Part shown: positions 35,515 to 42,794 of the stretch, piece by piece
How positions within the stretch are numbered: position 1 is the stretch's first letter
Layout: every line of letters begins with the position of its first letter
Assembly: GCA_039177555.1 (NCBI GenBank)
Contig: JBCDFV010000017.1
Location: 18,901 to 82,900 of the forward strand
Source: JANQGH01 sp039177555
Lineage (GTDB): Bacteria > Pseudomonadota > Alphaproteobacteria > DSM-16000 > Inquilinaceae
Reading direction: 5' to 3'
DNA length: 64,000 nt
Position numbers and translations under genes: made by a program
The notes under the pieces: generated by a model
Told to the model about the DNA's origin: nothing
What the model saw: the letters and a program-made list of their open reading frames with translations, nothing else
Databases searched by the model: none

Positions 35515-36150
35515 ATGGCTGAAGATCTGCAGGAAAACTATAAGCGGGCCTACGCCAATGCGCTCGGCTTTGGCCGAAGCCCGGCGCTGATCCTGGTCGA
35601 TTTCGTTGAGGCCTATTTCGACCCCGAATGTCCGCTTTACGCCGATGTCGACGACACGTTGGCGTCCGCCCTCCGCGTGCGCGACGCGGCCAGACGGGCG
35701 GAAATCCCCGTGATTTACACCAACGTCGTCTATCACAGGTCGGGCATGAATGGCGGCCGGTTCTTTGAAAAGGTGCTGCCGTTGAGCCAGTTGACCGCCG
35801 GCAGCCCGATGGGCGCCTGGCCCGCCGGGCTGGTGCCGAACGACGACGAACTGGTCATCTCCAAGCAATATCCCAGCGCCTTCTTCGGCACCTCCCTGGC
35901 CGCGACCCTGACCGCGAACGGCATCGACACGCTGATCATCACGGGCGTCACCACCAGCGGCTGCGTGCGCGCCACCTGCACCGATGCCTGTTCCAGCGGC
36001 TTTATCCCGATCATCGTGCGCGAGGCCTGTGGCGACCGGCATGAGGGGCCGCACGAGGCCAACCTGTTCGACATGAACGCCAAATACGGCGACGTGGTCG
36101 GCGAGGCCGATGTGGTTGCCTATCTGGCCGCGATTCGGGACGCCGACTGA
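35515..36150 (+). CDS. Isochorismatase-fold cysteine hydrolase, second copy
   Basis: A 211-residue cysteine hydrolase, the same length as the copy at 24808-25443. The triad is Asp in ALILVDFVEAYFDP (about 26), Lys in LVISKQYPSAFFGT (about 119) and Cys in TGVTTSGCVRATCTDA (about 152). The TTSGCVR loop matches N-carbamoylsarcosine amidase and related amidases. The frame is open far upstream, but ATG 35515 with GGAGA before it gives the normal family length. Divergent from the GntR gene. Duplicated amidases at either end of the hydantoin module suggest two related carbamoyl substrates. Confidence 0.88.
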   Translation: MAEDLQENYKRAYANALGFGRSPALILVDFVEAYFDPECPLYADVDDTLASALRVRDAARRAEIPVIYTNVVYHRSGMNGGRFFEKVLPLSQLTAGSPMGAWPAGLVPNDDELVISKQYPSAFFGTSLAATLTANGIDTLIITGVTTSGCVRATCTDACSSGFIPIIVREACGDRHEGPHEANLFDMNAKYGDVVGEADVVAYLAAIRDAD

Positions 36151-36171
36151 GGCGACTGAGGCGACTGCGGC
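36145..36171 (+). repeat. 9-bp tandem repeat across a stop codon
   Basis: Three in-phase copies of GACTGAGGC (the third has one change) start at the last sense codon of the isochorismatase-fold gene. Because the unit is 9 bases, the TGA stop is repeated in frame in the second copy. Likely replication slippage. Confidence 0.7.
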
Positions 36172-36219
36172 AGGCCGTCCGGCATCGCCGATAAGGTGAT
36201 GAGGGCGGTTTCGCGATTG

Positions 36220-36315
36220 TCAGATCAGCTCCAGAAATTGCTCGACGGTGATCGGCAACGCGCCGGGCACCTTGGCGGCATCGTCCCGGCGATAGGGCGG
36301 GATCGTCGCGATCAC
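36220..36315 (-). CDS. Possible 31-residue ORF coupled to phnX
   Basis: A GTG at 36313-36315 overlaps the phnX stop (GTGA) and opens a 31-residue frame, VIATIPPYRRDDAAKVPGAL then PITVEQFLELI, ending at TGA. The sequence looks protein-like rather than random and could be either a small coupled protein or the C-terminal remnant of a lost enzyme. I do not recognise the family. There is no other gene in this 69-base gap before the convergent isochorismatase-fold gene. Confidence 0.4.
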   Translation of the reverse strand: MIATIPPYRRDDAAKVPGALPITVEQFLELI

Positions 36316-37127
36316 GGCCGCTCGCCGCGCAGCAGACAGCCCTGGATTTCGGCCAGGGCCGACGGCAGGTCGGCCACCGTGTCGATGATCAGATGCGCAC
36401 CGGCCGCCAGCAACTCGTCGGCGGCGCGGCTGCTCAACTCCTCGACCTCGTCTTCATCGGCGTCCAACAACTCGTCGAGGGACAGCCCGACGCCGTTGCC
36501 TGACAGCGAGACGCCCACGACCCAACAGCCGGCCGCGACACCTTCGGCAATGCCTGGTACGGTGTCGTCCACCTTCACGCATCTCCAGGCCGGGTGGACC
36601 TGGAGGTCAAGCAGGGTCTTGTAGATGTTGAACGGCGTCGGGCGGCCCTGCGGCAGGTCGCCGGTGCAGACCAGCGTGTCGGGCGCAAAGCCTTGCTCGG
36701 CCGCGACCGGCATCAGCCGCTCCATGATCTCGCGGGTATAGCCGGTGGTGGAGCCGATCTTGATGCCTTGCGCGCGCAGGATTGCCGCCATGTCGGCAGC
36801 ACCCGGGATCAGGTCCGCATAGTCGGTGACGACCTTCACGTTCAGCGGCACGAAGACGTCGTAGACCGCATCGATGGCGGCGTCCGACGGTGGGTTGCCG
36901 TGCCGATCGCGCCAGGCCGCCGCGACCCGTTCGTCCGCCATGATCGCCGCGATATGGTCGCGCTTGGGCAGGCCCATAGGGGCGCGGGCCTCGGCCACGG
37001 TGATGTCCACATCGAACGACTTGAAGGCCTCGACGAAGGCGCCCATCGGCGCCCGGCTGCCGAAATCGACGACGGTGCCGGCCCAGTCGAAGATCACCGC
37101 CCTGATCTGATCATAGCGCGTGGTCAT
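36312..37127 (-). CDS. phnX: Phosphonoacetaldehyde hydrolase
   Basis: A 271-residue HAD-superfamily enzyme that cleaves phosphonoacetaldehyde to acetaldehyde and phosphate, the last step of 2-aminoethylphosphonate breakdown. The nucleophile Asp is in VIFDWAGTVVDFGS (about 13), the DWAGT form typical of PhnX. The Schiff-base Lys is in ARAPMGLPKRDHI (about 55), which separates it from other HAD phosphatases. The late acid motif is CVKVDDTVPGI. ATG 37127 follows AGAAGGAA; a frame open to 37964 would lie inside the oxidoreductase gene. It is 17 bases downstream of that gene. No phnW transaminase gene is present in the window. Confidence 0.92.
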   Translation of the reverse strand: MTTRYDQIRAVIFDWAGTVVDFGSRAPMGAFVEAFKSFDVDITVAEARAPMGLPKRDHIAAIMADERVAAAWRDRHGNPPSDAAIDAVYDVFVPLNVKVVTDYADLIPGAADMAAILRAQGIKIGSTTGYTREIMERLMPVAAEQGFAPDTLVCTGDLPQGRPTPFNIYKTLLDLQVHPAWRCVKVDDTVPGIAEGVAAGCWVVGVSLSGNGVGLSLDELLDADEDEVEELSSRAADELLAAGAHLIIDTVADLPSALAEIQGCLLRGERP

Positions 37128-37144
37128 ACAGATTTCCTTCTGTG

Positions 37145-38299
37145 TCAGGCGGTACTGGCGGATGTCGCCATGCCGGTGTCGAAAAGCTCGTCGACGACTT
37201 CCTCGCCGATCGCAAAGGCCGTGCTCATCCCCGTCCCGCTGGTCACCAGCGCCAGGCGCACGTGGTCCGACGGCCGGTCGATGATGGCCAGGGCATTTTC
37301 CGCGCTTGCATAGACCCCTGTCCAGCGTTGGACCACCTTGATCTCGGGCAGGTCGATGATCTCTCGGGCCAGATCGATGATCAGATCGTCGACCGCCTCG
37401 CTGACGAACGGGTCGGGCGGATAGCCATAATGGTGAGAGTCGCCGACAACCAGGCTGCCGTCCGCGTCCTGGGTGACGATCAGGTGAATGCCGTGCTTCA
37501 TCAGGTCCGGCCGGTCTCGCGCAATGCGTTCCTTCACCGGTTGGGAGGCGGACAGCTCCGCGTAGCCCAGATAGCGCGGCAGGCTGGTCTCCGACATGAT
37601 GCCCGCGGGCAGCCGCCAGCCGGGCGAGGCCAGTCGCAGCATATGCAGCTTGCACTTCGTCAGGCCCAGCGCGGGGATGCGGTCGGCCAGCGGCCCGCCG
37701 AAATCCGCGCCGGTGCAAACGGCGATCCGACCGGCGTGAACGCTGCCGGACTGGGTTTCCAAGATCGGCGGGCTGACGCTGGACACGTTGACGCCGAAGC
37801 GAAACTCGACCCCATGGGACTCTTCGAGATAGCGGGTCAGGATCGTGATCGCCTGGCGAGGATCGACGCGCCGTTCGTGAGGGCTCCACAGCACGCCGCG
37901 CAGCCGATCGGGTTTCAGCATCGGAAACCGCTGAAGCGCGGCATCGGGATCGAGCAGGTCGCACCCCGGCCCCATCTCCGCGTCCGCGACAAACGCCTCC
38001 AGAACGGCCAGGCTGTCGTCGCCATGTGCGGCAAGGGCCAGTCCCCGATGAATGACCGGGATGCCGGCGTCAGCGGCGACCGTGTCCCAAATGTCCCGGC
38101 TGCGCATCGCGCGCCGATAGCACTCGCCACGCTGTTGGCCGGTCACCGTGACGAAGCCGAAATTCCGGATCGAGGCGCCGACGGCACGCTGGTCGCGCTC
38201 CAGCACGATGACGCGCAATCCCGCCTTGGCCGCCGCCAAAGCATGGGCAAGGCCAAGGATGCCGGCGCCAACGACCGCCAAATCATATCGTTCTGTCAA
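37145..38299 (-). CDS. FAD-dependent oxidoreductase of phosphonate clusters (TIGR03364-like)
   Basis: A 384-residue DAO-type flavoenzyme. The N-terminal dinucleotide motif is AVVGAGILGLAHALAAAKAG, followed by VRRD-type IVLERDQRAVGAS, and the C terminus closes with LVTSGTGMSTAFAIGEEV. Members of this subgroup accompany phnX and, from literature I recall, can oxidise N-methylated 2-aminoethylphosphonate to phosphonoacetaldehyde, which would remove the need for the PhnW transaminase. That fits this two-gene operon. Substrate is inferred from context. It is divergent from the LysR gene. Confidence 0.85.
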   Translation of the reverse strand: MTERYDLAVVGAGILGLAHALAAAKAGLRVIVLERDQRAVGASIRNFGFVTVTGQQRGECYRRAMRSRDIWDTVAADAGIPVIHRGLALAAHGDDSLAVLEAFVADAEMGPGCDLLDPDAALQRFPMLKPDRLRGVLWSPHERRVDPRQAITILTRYLEESHGVEFRFGVNVSSVSPPILETQSGSVHAGRIAVCTGADFGGPLADRIPALGLTKCKLHMLRLASPGWRLPAGIMSETSLPRYLGYAELSASQPVKERIARDRPDLMKHGIHLIVTQDADGSLVVGDSHHYGYPPDPFVSEAVDDLIIDLAREIIDLPEIKVVQRWTGVYASAENALAIIDRPSDHVRLALVTSGTGMSTAFAIGEEVVDELFDTGMATSASTA

Positions 38300-38630
38300 G
38301 GGCGTGCCTCACTGGTGCTATCGGGGGCGTGCGCGGGTCGCGGGTTCATCGCCAGTTCCTCAGCAAAATGGCAGGGGCAAAATGGCAGGCGACAGAGTAT
38401 CCGGGCGCGCTTTCGCGCGATTCCGGCGCGGTCGACCTGTCGGGGTGGCAGCAGTTTTTCACCATGACCTCGAAACCACCCGCGCCCACGGGCGAGATAG
38501 GGTGAGGATCCAACAAAGGCGGGTCGGAGGCAAAAGAAGGTTCGTTGAAGTTTGAGTTATGATTTTTTGTTACGTTATAAGTTTGGTTGACGAGCTTAGG
38601 TCGCGAATTATGGCGGGCGGGGAGACGACC
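38300..38630. other. Divergent region between FAD oxidoreductase and LysR genes
   Basis: A 331-base non-coding stretch. A 13-bp direct repeat GCAAAATGGCAGG occurs at 38363-38375 and 38377-38389. The right part is strongly AT-rich, unlike the rest of the window, and contains a promoter-like pair and a TTAT/ATAA-ended imperfect palindrome at 38557-38580 that could bind the LysR protein. No believable gene is present. Confidence 0.55.
38552..38581 (+). promoter_or_regulatory. Candidate promoter of the LysR gene
   Basis: TTGAGT (38552-38557) and TATAAG (38576-38581) are separated by 18 bases, close to sigma-70 form, about 50 bases before ATG 38631. The imperfect palindrome from 38557 to 38580 overlaps the spacer and -10, as expected for LysR autorepression. 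Confidence 0.45.
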
Positions 38631-39557
38631 ATGTCCCGAACCGATCCGTCCCAACTGACCGAAGCGCAGATGCGCGCCTTCAACGCCATCGCGCGCGAGC
38701 GCAGCTTCTCAAAGGGCGCGCGCCTGCTGGGCATCAGCCAGCCGGCGGTGACCCAGCAGGTGCGCAAGCTGGAGCAGGCGTTCGAGGTGGTCCTGTTCGA
38801 ACGGCGCGGCAGTGGCGGCGTCGACCTTACCGAGATCGGCCAGCGGCTGTTCCGCATCACCCAGGCGCTGGACGACATCAATGCCATGGCCCTTGGCGTC
38901 TTGCGGCGCCAGCGGGCGACCACAAGCGGCAGGCTGCGTATCGCCACCGCGTCGCCGCAGGTCTTCATGCCGCTGCTGGCGCGCTTCACCGCCCGCTACC
39001 CCGATGTCGATCTCGACGTGTTTGTCGGCGGCACCCAAGACGCGCTGAACAAGCTGATCGACCGCGAGGCGGATATCGGGCTGTTCCCACTCACCGGCAA
39101 CGATCCGCGTCTGCTATCCCGTCCCGTGGTACGGCAACGGCTGATGGCCTTGGTGCCGAGCGGCCATGCGCTGGCGTCGCGGGCGAGCGTCAGCCTGCCG
39201 AAACTGGTCTCGCACCCCGTGATCCTTCGGACCTCGACGTCGTTCACCCAGACCCTTACCGAGGAGGCCTTGCACGAACAGCGCATCGCCGTGAACCCGG
39301 CCTTGCGGTTGCAAAGTCGCGAGGCCGCCATCGAGGCCGTGGCCAATGGCATCGGCGTCGGCTTCATCCTGTCGGAAGACATGACCGGCGATCCACGGAT
39401 CAAGCCGGTGAAGCTCTCCCGCGTTCACAAGACGGTCATGGAAGGCGTCGCATGTCTGAAACGGCGCTTCGCGCTTAGCCCGATCAACGACTTCTTCAAC
39501 TTCGCCGTCGAACACCACGGCGCAGCAACGGCGGCAGGGGGACGGCACGATGTCTGA
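38631..39557 (+). CDS. LysR family transcriptional regulator
   Basis: A 308-residue LysR-type activator. The N-terminal helix-turn-helix is AFNAIARERSFSKGARLLGI then SQPAVTQQVRKLEQAF (about 15-50), followed by the effector-binding domain beginning GRLRIATASPQVFMPLLARF. ATG 38631 is preceded by GGGGAGA at good spacing; in-frame starts at 38559 and 38610 are less likely. Divergent from the phnX unit, so it most likely controls phosphonate breakdown in response to a phosphonate ligand, as PhnR-type regulators do. Its 3' end overlaps a short sulfatase-like remnant. Confidence 0.9.
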   Translation: MSRTDPSQLTEAQMRAFNAIARERSFSKGARLLGISQPAVTQQVRKLEQAFEVVLFERRGSGGVDLTEIGQRLFRITQALDDINAMALGVLRRQRATTSGRLRIATASPQVFMPLLARFTARYPDVDLDVFVGGTQDALNKLIDREADIGLFPLTGNDPRLLSRPVVRQRLMALVPSGHALASRASVSLPKLVSHPVILRTSTSFTQTLTEEALHEQRIAVNPALRLQSREAAIEAVANGIGVGFILSEDMTGDPRIKPVKLSRVHKTVMEGVACLKRRFALSPINDFFNFAVEHHGAATAAGGRHDV

Positions 39558-39630
39558 GATCAAGGCGCCAGGCGAAACCGGTGCGCGCACCGTGCTGTTG
39601 ATCACCGCCGATCAACCGGCGACGGAGTAA
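39550..39630 (+). pseudogene. Truncated sulfatase N terminus
   Basis: ATG 39550 starts a 26-residue frame (MSEIKAPGETGARTVLLITA then DQPATE) that ends at TAA 39628. VLLITADQ is the opening strand and metal Asp of sulfatases and related alkaline-phosphatase-fold enzymes. The similarity breaks at DQ, where the sequence meets the 3' end of the formylglycine-generating-enzyme gene on the other strand. This looks like a deletion or rearrangement junction that removed the rest of a sulfatase gene. Confidence 0.5.
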
Positions 39631-40559
39631 GCCAACCGGAAGCCGGCATGGCCCGTCGTGCTGTCGGGCGTATTGCTGCTGCGGGCGGCGATCCGGTAGC
39701 GATAGCAGTAGGATCGGTGGCAGAGATACGATCCGCCCTTGACCACATATCGGGTCTCGCCGGCGACGGCCGCACGGACCGCCTTGGCCGCCTTGGAAAG
39801 CGAGCGGATGCGAAAGGGGTCGGACGTCCATTCCCAGGCGTTTCCAACCATGTTGAACAGCCCATAGCCGTTCGGCGCATAGCTTCGCGCCGGCGCCGTG
39901 CCGAGATACCCATCCGCACCCGTGTTGCTTGCCGGGAAGCGGCCTTGCCAAATGTTGCAGGGCAGATGGTCGGTATCATCCGGCTCCGCATCGCCCCAAG
40001 GGAACTTCGCGCCGTTCAGGCCGCCCTGTGCGGCGTGTTCCCATTCGGCCTCCGTCGGCAGCCGCCCGCCGGCCCAGGCCGCGAAGGCCAAGGCATCGGT
40101 GTGCGAGACGTGGGTGACCGGATGGTCTTCGCGCCCGTCGATGGTGCTCTGCGGACCCTCGGGGCAGGTCCATGTCGCACCGTCGACGGCGCGCCACCAG
40201 TCAGCCCTGGGCAAGGGGGCGTGCCGGTCGGGATCTCGCAGAAAACCCTGAAAGACAAAGGACCAGCCATAGCGTTCGGCCTCGGTCTGGTAGCCCGTCG
40301 CCTCCACGAAACTCCGGAACCGCGCCACGGTAACCGCAGCGCGGTCGATGGCGAAGGGACGAACCCGAACGACGCGCGCCGGCTTCTCGCCATCCCGTGG
40401 CAGGATCGAGTCATTCGTGCCGACTGTCGTGCGCCCCCCGGGAAGGCGGACCGCATCGTCCGGCACCGTGCCGGTTGCATCCCGCCCCGCCCCGGCCCCG
40501 ACGGATGGGGCTGGTGGGGCTGGCGCGGACAGGCCGGAGCGCGAAGGGCAGCAGGTCAT
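39612..40559 (-). CDS. Formylglycine-generating enzyme (SUMF1/FGE-type sulfatase maturase)
   Basis: A 315-residue copper-type maturase that converts the Cys of sulfatase CxPSR motifs to formylglycine. It has the FGE-sulfatase domain from VRLPGGRTTVGTN on, with RLPTEAEWEHAAQGG, PCNIWQGRFPASN and GLFNMVGNAWEWTSD. The copper-binding Cys pair is in GGSYLCHRSYCYRYR, followed by the NTPDSTTGHAGFR substrate region. Its own N terminus starts MTCCPSRSG, which contains a CxPSR match. Two CxPSR sulfatases lie 7-11 kb downstream and are the obvious clients. No signal peptide, so action is cytoplasmic. Confidence 0.92.
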   Translation of the reverse strand: MTCCPSRSGLSAPAPPAPSVGAGAGRDATGTVPDDAVRLPGGRTTVGTNDSILPRDGEKPARVVRVRPFAIDRAAVTVARFRSFVEATGYQTEAERYGWSFVFQGFLRDPDRHAPLPRADWWRAVDGATWTCPEGPQSTIDGREDHPVTHVSHTDALAFAAWAGGRLPTEAEWEHAAQGGLNGAKFPWGDAEPDDTDHLPCNIWQGRFPASNTGADGYLGTAPARSYAPNGYGLFNMVGNAWEWTSDPFRIRSLSKAAKAVRAAVAGETRYVVKGGSYLCHRSYCYRYRIAARSSNTPDSTTGHAGFRLAYSVAG

Positions 40560-40653
40560 ACGCGACGGATACCGTTATCTTGGCCGTAGGATCGAGTGCC
40601 CCGACTGCCTGTTCGATCGAAACACGGGATCAGCCGGCGGGGTCCGCCATATC

Positions 40654-41745
40654 TCATTCGTTGTTGCGGGCAATCGCGGCTTCGATGACCCCACGCACCC
40701 CGTCGTCCTGGAACGCCTGCTGCAGCACGTTCATGTGTTCCAATACGGCTTCGGTCCCGACGGCGGCCGGGGCCGGCACGCCAGCGGCCGCAAGCTGGGC
40801 CAGGTAGTCCGGATCGTTATAGGCAGCGAGGACTGCCGCTTCCCAGACCGGGACATACTCCTCAGGCGTATTCGGCGGCAGCACGAACACGTTATGGATC
40901 GACATGGCGATATGGATCGCCTCCCAGGCCTGATAGGCGGAGCTGTCGAGCGTATCCGGCGAATGGCTGCGCCACATCTGATCGAAGACGGGGATGTCCT
41001 CCAGCCCGGTCTGCGCGATGATTTCACCATCGACATATTCGCCCATCTGTCCGAAGGCCTCCAGCACGCCGTCGCCGGTGATCGCCTCCCGGTTGGCGCC
41101 GAAGAAGGAATCGTTGGTCTGCGCCAGTTCGGTCTCTCTGGCGCGGGCGGCGGCAACCATGTTGCCCTGTCCGGGATAGCCGGTGATCAACTCGAATTCA
41201 TCGGCACCCAGCGCATCCGCCAGCAACCGCGCGCGGATCGAAACATGGTTGTCCGCACTGTTGACGGCCAGGAACAGCGGCCCGTCGTAATTGTGGAACG
41301 TGTCCGCCGTCAGGCCGACATCGGTGCGAACCTGGAAGATCTGGTTGACGCTGCGCGCGGCGACGAAGGGCAGGTCGCCGGTACCCTCGGGCACCTGCTG
41401 AAGCCCCAGCGCCCAGCGGATGGGCGTGCCCGCGAAATAGCCGATATGCCGTCCGTCGGGCGGCACGGAGTCGATCAAATAGTCCACGGCCGCCGTGCCA
41501 CCGGCGCCGGCACGATTGGTGACGATCACGTTGGGCGAACCGGGCAGATGGCGTGCCACGAACGGCGCGACCAGTCGGGCGGCAGTGTCGGTGCCGCCGC
41601 CGGCCGCGAAATTGACCATGATGTCGACGGTCTCGCCTTCGAAGCTGACCTCTTGCGCGCTTGCCATGCCGGCAACCCCCAGCGCCAGGGCAAACGCCCC
41701 GCACGCCAAGGTCGCGCGGCGCGTGACGGTCTTTGGGCCCTTCAT
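40654..41745 (-). CDS. tctC: Tripartite tricarboxylate transporter substrate-binding protein (TctC/Bug family)
   Basis: A 363-residue exported binding protein. The signal peptide LACGAFALALGVAGMASA is cut before QE near residue 31. The body has the family features: VDIMVNFAAGGGTDTAARLV (about 40-59), VIVTNRAGAGGTAAVDYLI and a late PPNTPEEYVPVWEAAV. It should partner TctA (45381) and TctB (47177), though unusually it is separated from them by a regulator and a DUF3604 gene and faces the other way. Ligand is an unknown carboxylate. A TGT-N10-ACA site lies about 115 bases upstream. Confidence 0.88.
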   Translation of the reverse strand: MKGPKTVTRRATLACGAFALALGVAGMASAQEVSFEGETVDIMVNFAAGGGTDTAARLVAPFVARHLPGSPNVIVTNRAGAGGTAAVDYLIDSVPPDGRHIGYFAGTPIRWALGLQQVPEGTGDLPFVAARSVNQIFQVRTDVGLTADTFHNYDGPLFLAVNSADNHVSIRARLLADALGADEFELITGYPGQGNMVAAARARETELAQTNDSFFGANREAITGDGVLEAFGQMGEYVDGEIIAQTGLEDIPVFDQMWRSHSPDTLDSSAYQAWEAIHIAMSIHNVFVLPPNTPEEYVPVWEAAVLAAYNDPDYLAQLAAAGVPAPAAVGTEAVLEHMNVLQQAFQDDGVRGVIEAAIARNNE

Positions 41746-41857
41746 GTCTCTGTCCTCCCACTTGTCAGCCCCGGACGTTGGTGTCGAGGGTCTGTGAACC
41801 CGGAGCGGACGATGGTCCGCCTCATGACCGAAAGACTAAGGCGAATGCGCCCGAGCC

Positions 41858-41877
41858 ATTGTTCACCCGGCGACAAT
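41858..41877. promoter_or_regulatory. Candidate Crp/Fnr-family site upstream of tctC
   Basis: ATTGTTCACCCGGCGACAAT has perfect ATTGT/ACAAT arms 10 bases apart. The TGT-N10-ACA geometry equals that of Crp sites (TGTGA-N6-TCACA). A Crp/Fnr regulator gene ends about 80 bases away. Confidence 0.45.
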
Positions 41878-41958
41878 TGCCGTTAGAAGCCGCTGAGATC
41901 GGCCAACCGCACGTGTCTGCTCGATCGCGCATCGAGGCGGCGGAAACCTTCGGTATTC

Positions 41959-42681
41959 CTAAAGGAAATGGAACCGTTCGACTTCCCGGCCCGGATAGAG
42001 GGCCTCAAGGTCGGGAATGACGATTTCGCCGTACCCCAATCGGATCAGGCCCTCATGTTCCAGGTCTTTCAGAAGCTTGTTGACCGTCGGGCGTGAGCAC
42101 TGGATGAAGCTGCTCAAGGTTTCCTGCGTGATCTTGATGCTGGGCGTTTCGTTTGCCGAAAACATGGTTCGGTCCCCCGCCAGCATGACCAGCGTGCGGC
42201 GCAGACGGGCATCCAGACCGTCCAGTACCAGATTGTACATATGGTCATAGGCCTTGCGCAGCCGGTCGGTGAGCGCCTGCGCGATCATGGTGCTCAGTTC
42301 CGGGTACTGTTTCATCAGGACCCGGAAGTCACTGATCTGGAAGCTCGCGACCTGGGTGGGGCCGTGGGCGTAGATATCCCACGGGCTGGGCGTCGGGCTG
42401 ACCAGGCCGATCCAGCCGTAGAACGCGCCCCGGCGCAGAATCGACATGGACATCTCGTGGCCGTCATAGCCGATCAGCGAGTTGCGGATGCCGCCGCGAA
42501 TGATCACGCCGGCCCAAAGGACTTCGTCACCGCGGCTGAACAGGCGCTCGTTGGCGTCGAATTGGTTGAGCCGCGAATGTTCCGCGATCGCGTCAAGCGT
42601 CGACGCCGGCAGCTCGGCCAGCAGCGGGTTTATGCGCAACTGGTTCGCAAGCTGCGCGACGGTGTGTTTGGATTTTTGCAC
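41959..42681 (-). CDS. Crp/Fnr family transcriptional regulator
   Basis: A 240-residue regulator with an N-terminal cyclic-nucleotide-type beta barrel (about 15-140: FDANERLFSRGDEVLWAGV, SMSILRRGAFYGWIGLV), a dimer helix (QALTDRLRKAYDHMYNLVL) and a C-terminal winged helix with recognition segment ITQETLSSFIQCSRPTVNKLL. The Fnr N-terminal Cys cluster is absent, and the canonical cAMP-site RxS segment is not evident, so the ligand is unclear. It stands between tctC and the DUF3604 gene. Five TGT-N10-ACA sites near this cluster are its candidate targets. Confidence 0.9.
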   Translation of the reverse strand: MQKSKHTVAQLANQLRINPLLAELPASTLDAIAEHSRLNQFDANERLFSRGDEVLWAGVIIRGGIRNSLIGYDGHEMSMSILRRGAFYGWIGLVSPTPSPWDIYAHGPTQVASFQISDFRVLMKQYPELSTMIAQALTDRLRKAYDHMYNLVLDGLDARLRRTLVMLAGDRTMFSANETPSIKITQETLSSFIQCSRPTVNKLLKDLEHEGLIRLGYGEIVIPDLEALYPGREVERFHFL

Positions 42682-42794
42682 GTGTCCCCCAGCGGATCGG
42701 CCAACGCCGTGCCGTCAAAACGCCGCGCCGGCAGATCCAGACGGGAATCTATCGATACTGCGCACCCGCCGCAACACCCCGAAGACGGGCAAGC

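Noticed and set aside
36312..37964. A 550-codon open frame extending phnX upstream
   Set aside because: The extension lies over the FAD oxidoreductase gene in another phase and lacks any domain; ATG 37127 has AAGGAA before it and gives the normal PhnX length.
40590..40640. CTGTT...AACAC pair upstream of the FGE gene as another Crp-like site
   Set aside because: The TGT and ACA arms are 9 rather than 10 bases apart and the flanks do not match the other sites.
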